NCBI GenBank assembly: GCA_037445575.1
Contig: JBBIKH010000109.1
Span: 1-11,568, forward strand
From: Oleimicrobium sp037445575
GTDB taxonomy: Bacteria; Zhuqueibacterota; Zhuqueibacteria; JANLFK01; Oleimicrobiaceae
DNA: 11,568 nt
Direction: 5' to 3'
This document shows, in pieces, positions 6,951 through 11,568 of the stretch. The notes below the pieces were generated by a model that did not search any database, had not been told where the DNA came from, and worked only from the letters and a program-made list of their open reading frames with translations. The stretch's first letter is position 1. Each line of letters opens with the position of its first letter. Position numbers and translations under genes: made by a program.

Positions 6951-7018
6951 GAGACCTAACTGTAGCGCCGTTATAGAGAGATGGTTGTTGTCCTCTGCGC
7001 ACCTCCGCAGCGGCAGCT

Positions 7019-8044
7019 TTAGAACTGCACCGACATGGTGAACCACTGATTGGCGTCCGTGTACTTCACATCCCGGTAGGCATAGTCAAAAAGCACATAG
7101 GTATTACCGCCCAGGCTGTAGCGCAGGCCCGCTCCCAGACTAAAGCCAAAGATATAGTCTTCAGCCGCCTGGACTGCGGCGCTGTAGCCGCCGCGCAGGT
7201 AGACCAGCTTGTTGAACGCATACTCCAGGCCCGCCTGCACCTGGTCCACCGAAGCGTTAAAGTTGCGGTAGGAGCCCACCACCGTCAGCGCGTGCTCATC
7301 GGTCACGTAGTAGGGATAGCCGAGGCTGATTTCGAAGGAGCTGGGCAGCTCGAACTTTTGCGCCTCCAGGCGAAGGTCCATGGGTTCGCTGCCGTACTCG
7401 GTGTGGGGCAGCTCCACCGTGCGCTGCAGGTCCTCGCCCACGAACTTCATCATCGGGCCAAAGTTGTTGAGCGTCAGGCCCAGGCGCACGCCCGGGGTGC
7501 TGATGTACTGCACGCCAAAGTCGAAGGCAATGCCGCTGGCCCGCATGCGCAGGAAGCTCTCGGAGATAACCTTGGCGTTGGCGCCGAAAAAGATCCGGTC
7601 GGTCATCTGCCGGGAGTAGGTCAGACCCACCGTGACGATGGTAGGGGTAATCACCCGTCCGGTACCCTCGGTCTCAAACTCGGTCGTCTCCATGATGTCG
7701 CCAAAGTCAAGCACCTTGCCGCTCAGGCCGAAGGAGCCAAGGTTTCCCATCCGCGCCGAGACGGCAAAGAAGCTGACGCTGGTATCAAAGATCCACTTCA
7801 AGTGCGAGAAGGTGGCCTCGGCGGCCGCGTCCGTAGCGGCCAGGCCAGCCGGGTTCCAGAAGATGGCCTCATTGCCGGAGACCAAGGCCCCAGAGGCGCC
7901 GCCCATGGCGATGCCCCGCGAGCAGACGGGGATGAGCAGCTCCTGGGCACCAGCGGCGCCCCGTTTGTCCGGGTTGCCAGCCACCGCCAGGCTCCAGCCC
8001 AGCGCCACAACGACGAGCAGCACCAGGATTCTTGCTATTCTCAT
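7019..8044 (-). CDS. PorV/PorQ-family outer-membrane barrel protein
   Basis: A 341-residue outer-membrane protein with a signal peptide (residues 1-22, LLVVVALGWSLAVA, likely cut after Ala22). It has the family's N-terminal signature: RGIAMGGA (43-50) followed by NEAIFWNPAGLA (58-69). The remainder alternates amphipathic strands and turns and ends in an aromatic residue (FTMSVQF), as expected for insertion by the BAM machinery. PorV shuttles T9SS cargo between translocon and attachment complex, while PorQ-like and FadL-like relatives have other or unknown roles; I cannot say which subtype this is. Its place between two T9SS-like cargo genes favours a link to their export. ATG 8044 is chosen because GGAGA (8053-8057) sits eight bases upstream; TTG 8059 would overlap that site. 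The gene lies 94 bases after the upstream stop with a stem-loop between. Confidence 0.85.
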   Translation of the reverse strand: MRIARILVLLVVVALGWSLAVAGNPDKRGAAGAQELLIPVCSRGIAMGGASGALVSGNEAIFWNPAGLAATDAAAEATFSHLKWIFDTSVSFFAVSARMGNLGSFGLSGKVLDFGDIMETTEFETEGTGRVITPTIVTVGLTYSRQMTDRIFFGANAKVISESFLRMRASGIAFDFGVQYISTPGVRLGLTLNNFGPMMKFVGEDLQRTVELPHTEYGSEPMDLRLEAQKFELPSSFEISLGYPYYVTDEHALTVVGSYRNFNASVDQVQAGLEYAFNKLVYLRGGYSAAVQAAEDYIFGFSLGAGLRYSLGGNTYVLFDYAYRDVKYTDANQWFTMSVQF

Positions 8045-8081
8045 GGTCCAGTTCTCCAAAAGGTCCTTTGTTCACCGTTGT

Positions 8082-8115
8082 GCCGCCCCTGCAGCCGCAG
8101 GGGTGCAAGGGCGGC
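8082..8115 (-). other. G+C-rich intergenic stem-loop without U-tract
   Basis: CCCCTGC (8086-8092) pairs perfectly with GCAGGGG (8097-8103) around a 4-base loop. An outer 4-bp GCCG/CGGC arm (8082-8085 with 8112-8115) extends it with a bulge. No U-tract follows on the minus strand, so it is not a standard terminator. It sits between the stop of the 1025-residue protein and the PorV-like gene and may be an RNA-stability or processing element. Confidence 0.5.
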
Positions 8116-8138
8116 TACTCACCCGACCAGAGGCGCCC

Positions 8139-11100
8139 TTACAGGTTGCGCAACCGCTGCTGGCCGAACACCACTGCCAGCTTTAGCACCTTGGAGCCAA
8201 CCCCAGGCACCTCGATGTGCGCGATGTACAGCCCGCTGGCCACCGGCAAAAAGTTCTCGTTGCGCAGGTCCCACTCGTGGGTCGGCTGCGGACTGTCATG
8301 CTCAATGGTCTGGATAAGGTCTCCTGCCAGGTTGAAGATGCGAATAGTGCACTTCTCCGGCAGGTTGATGAACTTGACGTGCTCCTGGTGGAGCGTGCGC
8401 TCCTCGATATTGTGCGCCAAGTAGGGGTTGGGATAGACGTTAATGATGTCCAAGCGCTTCTTGGCGTCCGAGGCCACATTGCGCTCCACACCCTTGATGC
8501 TGAAGGTCCACTCGTCCTCGCCAGGAACCACTTGCGGCGGGAACTTGAGCCGCACTACGTCACCCTGCTTCCACTGCAGTTCAGGGTTGTAGGCGAACAT
8601 CCAGGTGGCGTTCTTGTCCTGGCCGGTGTAACCGCAGTTGTGCACCGAGTCATTGTAGGTGGTCCAGAATATAAAGACCGTGCACTTGCCCCGCGGCGCC
8701 CAGGTGGCCACAAAGCCGGAGTCGGTGCCTACAAACAGGGTGTCGGCGATCCTTTGCGCGTTGTCGCAAAAGGCAGAGTTCACCTGCACCCCGCGGGTGA
8801 CGTCCCAGATCTCAAACGGCACCTTCACCGTGAACGGGTCACGCTTTTTACCCCGCTCGGGGTTCTTGGGGTGCCAAAGCATAAAGTTGGCGGGGTCGCC
8901 AAAGCCGTACAGCAGGGTAGAGAGCGACCCACCCTCGATCACATCGCCCTTCTCGTCAACCTTTCCGGTGAAGCGAATTTCGATGGTGTTGCCCATATAG
9001 GTAGGATCGGTAGTCCCCTTCTTGAACGGGCCGTGAATCGCCTTGTTCGTCAACGACTTGCCCTGTTGATAGGGCCCGGTCAACGCCGTCAGCAAGCTCG
9101 AGTGGCCGGTCGGGGTACCAATCTCCGCCAGCCAGGTCTTCCGATGCTCGGGCAGCGTAAAGTCCAGCCTGCCGGCGATGTAGAAATCAAGCGGCCCACC
9201 CACCAGCGTAGAGTGGCTGATGTCCTTGTCGATCGTCTTGGTGGCTTCCACCGGCTTGACGCGCTCGTAGCCGGGCACCAGCTGGCCATTCTTCCACAGC
9301 GCCCAGGTGCAGTCGGGGTTAGTAGTAATCCGGTAGTCGGCGGTGCTCACGCGCAGCGGGTCCACCAGCTGCACCCACCATTCATAGGTCAACGGGTCAG
9401 CATTCCCCCTAGAGTGGGTCACCGGCACCACCTCAAAATCCTCATGGCTTACCACGGTACCCGGTTGCGGCTGGTGAGGCACCACCGCCAAGACGTTTTT
9501 CGAGCTCTCCAGGATCTTGGGTACACCCCGGACGCCGAAGCTGTAAGCGGTGACGCTCACGTAGTAGGTTCGGCCGTTGGCCAGGCGGAACCCCTCATAG
9601 TCACGCTCCAGGGTGTAGGTGTAGCTCAGGCCAAGATCGGAACCGTAGGCTGCCGGCAACTCCAGCACAAAGCCGGTATTGGGGTCATACTCCTCATCCA
9701 GCACCGCCATCACGCCGTTATTGGCGTCGTAGGTAGCCAAGCGCTTCCAGGGGCCGCCAGCCGAGGCACCGATGTATATATTGTAGCCCTCGAACTCATA
9801 CCCGAATTCGGTATAGTCCTCCGCCTCCTTGCCCCAGGTGAGGAGCACCTTGCGGTCCAGCGGCGTCACCAGCACCTCCGGTGCGCGCGGCGGGCTGGGC
9901 ACGTGGAAACCCTTGTCGTAGGCCGCCTGTGCAAACTTGTCATAAAAGCGCAGCACCTCGATGCTGGAAAGCCGGTTATTACCCTGGCCGATGACCACGC
10001 CGGCCACCACGACCTGGGTATCGCCCTTAGCCAAGGTGAACGGGCCGGAGGAGATTAGGAGGCGGATGTCTGCTGGCGGCGACTCCATGGTGGACAACCA
10101 CCCCGTGCCGCGCACTGGGTCGCCCGTGTTGAGGAAGGTGGTCACCTGCCCTGTGGTGGGGTCAATCCAAGGCGACCCATCGGACTTGAGTCCGGCCAGA
10201 TAGTTGTATAGCTCCTCTGCCCCCTGCGCGCTGTAGTTCGGGTCACGGTAGATGGGGTGCGGGTTGTAGTACTTGACAAACGCCGTTGCATCGAGCAGCT
10301 TCCTGTTGGGGTAGACACTCCCGTCCGGCAGCTTTACCGTGTCCCCCGGAGAGGGCACCATGGGGCCACGGAAAAAGTCAAAGCCCACTGCCGGAGGTCG
10401 GTCGCCGTAGGTGCCGTCAATGGGATCGCCATTGTACACGAAGGCCATCCCCCGTTCCCTGTCATACCCGAGCAGGTCGTCATTGGCGTCGCCCATATCC
10501 ACGTCGGACCAGACGCCAATGTAAGCCTTCTTCAGGTCATCCCTACCTTTGTTGATGATCGTGTACTGGAAAAAGATGGTGTTGCCCAGTGCCCCAGGCC
10601 GGTCAAAGCCGAACACCAGCAGATGCAGTTCGATGCCGATGGGCAGCGTGTGGTAAGCGATGTTGTGCAAGTTGGCGTCCAGGTCGTTCATCACCGCATA
10701 GAGCTGCTCGTCGCCGAACCACTTGATAGAGCCATCTGGGTTCACCGGCGCGCCCTGGTCCACCGGCCAGGCACTCCATGGGTCGATATCGAGCGCAGCA
10801 TAGCCGTCCGGGTAGTTCCTGTGTACCTTATAGACTCGATACTTCGGGTCGGCCGGGTTGTCAGGAGTGCCATCAGGGAGAATGAGGCCCGGCTGATACT
10901 CCACATTGTAGTCGGAACAGGCAGTTCGGGTGGCGTCATTCACCTTGCCAGCGATCCAGATGCCCGAATTATAGACCGCATACTTGCCGGTGCCTTTGGG
11001 CCACTCCAAGTCCGAGTTCCCGGTAATTGGGTGGCGGCTAAAGGTGCCGTTGTTCATTACCGAGCACCGGATCTGATTGACGTCGATGTACTTGCAGTGG

Positions 11101-11216
11101 TCCTTAATCATCGACTTGCTCAGGCGACTGGTAGCGCTCTTAGCCACTGCCCAATTCTGGCCAAAAAGGAGCAGGGCAAGAGTCGCAACCAGCAAAGCGA
11201 CCATCGCTCTCTTCAT
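8139..11216 (-). CDS. Large secreted protein with fibronectin-like segment and T9SS-like C-terminal domain
   Basis: A 1025-residue exported protein. Residues 1-25 are a signal peptide (MKRA, then VALLVATLALLLFG, likely cut near AVA-KS). Residues about 30-435 form a large region I do not recognise, rich in Asp/Gly/Asn and aromatics, with NSGIWIAGK (83-91), FFQYTIINKGRDDL (215-228) and GVWSDVDMGDANDDLLGYD (234-252). Residues about 443-580 are fibronectin type III-like (PRAPEVLVTPLDRKVLLTW, FEGYNIYIG, YYVSVTAYS). About 925-1015 is a T9SS type A-like domain: VYPNPYLA (927-934), VKFINLPEKCTIRIFNLAGDL (947-967) and ASGLYIAHI. A tail of about ten residues (FGQQRLRNL) follows the usual end. ATG 11216 has AGGAGG seven bases upstream (11224-11229); a longer frame to 11288 lacks this. 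It lies between the receptor and the PorV-like gene. Function unknown; surface binding or T9SS cargo is inferred. Confidence 0.8.
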   Translation of the reverse strand: MKRAMVALLVATLALLLFGQNWAVAKSATSRLSKSMIKDHCKYIDVNQIRCSVMNNGTFSRHPITGNSDLEWPKGTGKYAVYNSGIWIAGKVNDATRTACSDYNVEYQPGLILPDGTPDNPADPKYRVYKVHRNYPDGYAALDIDPWSAWPVDQGAPVNPDGSIKWFGDEQLYAVMNDLDANLHNIAYHTLPIGIELHLLVFGFDRPGALGNTIFFQYTIINKGRDDLKKAYIGVWSDVDMGDANDDLLGYDRERGMAFVYNGDPIDGTYGDRPPAVGFDFFRGPMVPSPGDTVKLPDGSVYPNRKLLDATAFVKYYNPHPIYRDPNYSAQGAEELYNYLAGLKSDGSPWIDPTTGQVTTFLNTGDPVRGTGWLSTMESPPADIRLLISSGPFTLAKGDTQVVVAGVVIGQGNNRLSSIEVLRFYDKFAQAAYDKGFHVPSPPRAPEVLVTPLDRKVLLTWGKEAEDYTEFGYEFEGYNIYIGASAGGPWKRLATYDANNGVMAVLDEEYDPNTGFVLELPAAYGSDLGLSYTYTLERDYEGFRLANGRTYYVSVTAYSFGVRGVPKILESSKNVLAVVPHQPQPGTVVSHEDFEVVPVTHSRGNADPLTYEWWVQLVDPLRVSTADYRITTNPDCTWALWKNGQLVPGYERVKPVEATKTIDKDISHSTLVGGPLDFYIAGRLDFTLPEHRKTWLAEIGTPTGHSSLLTALTGPYQQGKSLTNKAIHGPFKKGTTDPTYMGNTIEIRFTGKVDEKGDVIEGGSLSTLLYGFGDPANFMLWHPKNPERGKKRDPFTVKVPFEIWDVTRGVQVNSAFCDNAQRIADTLFVGTDSGFVATWAPRGKCTVFIFWTTYNDSVHNCGYTGQDKNATWMFAYNPELQWKQGDVVRLKFPPQVVPGEDEWTFSIKGVERNVASDAKKRLDIINVYPNPYLAHNIEERTLHQEHVKFINLPEKCTIRIFNLAGDLIQTIEHDSPQPTHEWDLRNENFLPVASGLYIAHIEVPGVGSKVLKLAVVFGQQRLRNL

Positions 11217-11223
11217 CGTGACT

Positions 11224-11229
11224 CCTCCT
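11224..11229 (-). promoter_or_regulatory. Ribosome-binding site fixing the start at 11216
   Basis: AGGAGG on the minus strand ends seven bases before ATG 11216, which begins a clear signal peptide. This excludes the longer open frame to 11288. The spacing and sequence match the site of the 718-residue protein gene. Confidence 0.85.
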
Positions 11230-11299
11230 ACGCAACGAACACAGCGTCCACCCTGCACCGCTTGACCTGCCGGGCGTGTGTGCGGCACAGGCAGCCGGA

Positions 11300-11328
11300 G
11301 GCTGGCGGCCGGAAAGCAGCCGCCAGCC
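11300..11328 (-). other. Strong G+C stem-loop after the TonB-receptor gene
   Basis: GGCTGGCGGC (11300-11309) pairs perfectly over 10 bp with GCCGCCAGCC (11319-11328) around a 9-base loop. It begins nine bases after the receptor stop codon on the minus strand. No U-tract follows, so full termination is unlikely; partial termination or protection of the upstream mRNA from 3' exonucleases is possible. The rest of the 11217-11337 gap shows only the ribosome site of the next gene. Confidence 0.6.
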
Positions 11329-11337
11329 AGGCCTTTG

Positions 11338-11568
11338 TCAATAGTCGATCATCACCCCGAACCTGAGGATGCGCGGCGTGGAAAGATTCGCAGCACCAGC
11401 ATCACTCAGGGCCTTCTTGGCGTAGTAGACGCCCTTGCTGCCGTTGATCTGCGCCCACGACTTGCCGTCCTCCGTCAGGAACCAGCCGTTGTCGTGCGGG
11501 TCGCCGGTCTGCCGGTATACGCCCGTCACATTCTTGCGGTTGAACAGGTTGAACACCCAGATGTACGG
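11338..11568 (-). CDS. TonB-dependent receptor, C-terminal end of beta-barrel (5' partial)
   Basis: The last 76 codons of a gene that continues beyond the window; the frame stays open to 11568, so the GTG at 11556 is internal. The run WVFNLFNRKNVTGVYRQTGDP matches the near-terminal strand of TonB-dependent outer-membrane receptors (the usual NLFN-[RK] motif). The protein ends RILRFGVMIDY, with a terminal aromatic typical of BAM-inserted barrels. Such receptors import large ligands with energy from TonB/ExbBD. In FCB genomes they often stand before surface-exposed T9SS proteins and PorV-like barrels, the order found here. The plug domain and any carboxypeptidase-like N-terminal domain are outside the window, so the ligand cannot be inferred. 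Confidence 0.7.
   Translation of the reverse strand, partial: PYIWVFNLFNRKNVTGVYRQTGDPHDNGWFLTEDGKSWAQINGSKGVYYAKKALSDAGAANLSTPRILRFGVMIDY

Larger units (their letters stand above)
6816..7018 (-). other. Leader/intergenic region upstream of the 718-residue secreted protein
   Basis: This 203-base gap is the longest in the window. It holds the true ribosome site (6823-6828), the two 16-base repeats and the possible leader ORF. After the PorV-like stop there is only a weak 5-bp hairpin (CTGCG/CGCAG around 6995-7010) with no U-tract, so no clear terminator. A TATAAC (about 6970-6975) could be a -10 box, but I see no convincing partner. Whether the last gene is read from its own promoter cannot be decided. 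Confidence 0.5.

Noticed and set aside
8217..10058. 613-codon open frame on the + strand, antisense to the 1025-residue secreted protein
   Set aside because: It has no signal peptide, domain or ribosome site and lies wholly opposite a gene with clear signal and sorting domains. Long antisense frames are common in G+C-rich DNA.
11217..11288. Upstream extension of the 1025-residue protein by 24 codons
   Set aside because: It would place a Cys/Gly/Arg-rich stretch before a normal signal peptide, and the AGGAGG lies exactly seven bases before ATG 11216.

Overview
The window is a G+C-rich fragment of a Gram-negative bacterial genome. It probably comes from the Bacteroidota or a related FCB-superphylum lineage, such as one of the uncultured KSB1- or Calditrichota-like phyla. 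The evidence is two secreted proteins with type IX secretion (T9SS) type A-like C-terminal domains, a PorV/PorQ-family outer-membrane barrel, the end of a TonB-dependent receptor, a NagB/PIG-L fusion of a kind I associate with Bacteroidetes, and a promoter-like TATATTTG (TAnnTTTG type). No rRNA, tRNA, transposase, integrase or CRISPR array was seen, so the exact phylum cannot be fixed from this sequence alone.

Left part (1-3678, + strand): a tightly packed catabolic cluster. It opens with the C-terminus of an aldehyde dehydrogenase that looks like 1-pyrroline-5-carboxylate dehydrogenase. Next is a complete zinc-dependent medium-chain alcohol/polyol dehydrogenase. It overlaps by 4 bases (ATGA) the start of a 792-residue protein that joins a NagB-like glucosamine-6-phosphate deaminase domain to a PIG-L/LmbE-type deacetylase domain. 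The fused protein could deacetylate and then deaminate an amino-sugar phosphate, but its NagB half lacks the usual active-site glutamate.

Middle (3700-4601, - strand): a small SWIM zinc-finger protein converges on the fusion gene with only 21 bases between the two stop codons. It has its own Bacteroidota-type promoter candidate. Just upstream lies a textbook rho-independent terminator (4596-4638) that ends the surface-protein cluster to the right.

Right part (4602-11568, all - strand, read right to left): the end of a TonB-dependent receptor, a 1025-residue secreted protein with a fibronectin-like segment and a T9SS-like C-terminal domain, a PorV/PorQ-family barrel protein, and a 718-residue secreted protein with an Ig-like segment, a possible GATase-like fold and a canonical T9SS sorting domain. 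Together they look like a cell-envelope unit: receptor, outer-membrane T9SS accessory barrel and two exported cargo proteins. Two of the three internal gene junctions have strong G+C stem-loops without a U-tract, and the only clear terminator lies after the last gene, consistent with one long transcript. The 203-base leader before the last gene is odd: it holds two copies of a 16-base element complementary to the 3' end of 16S rRNA, inside a possible 27-codon leader ORF.
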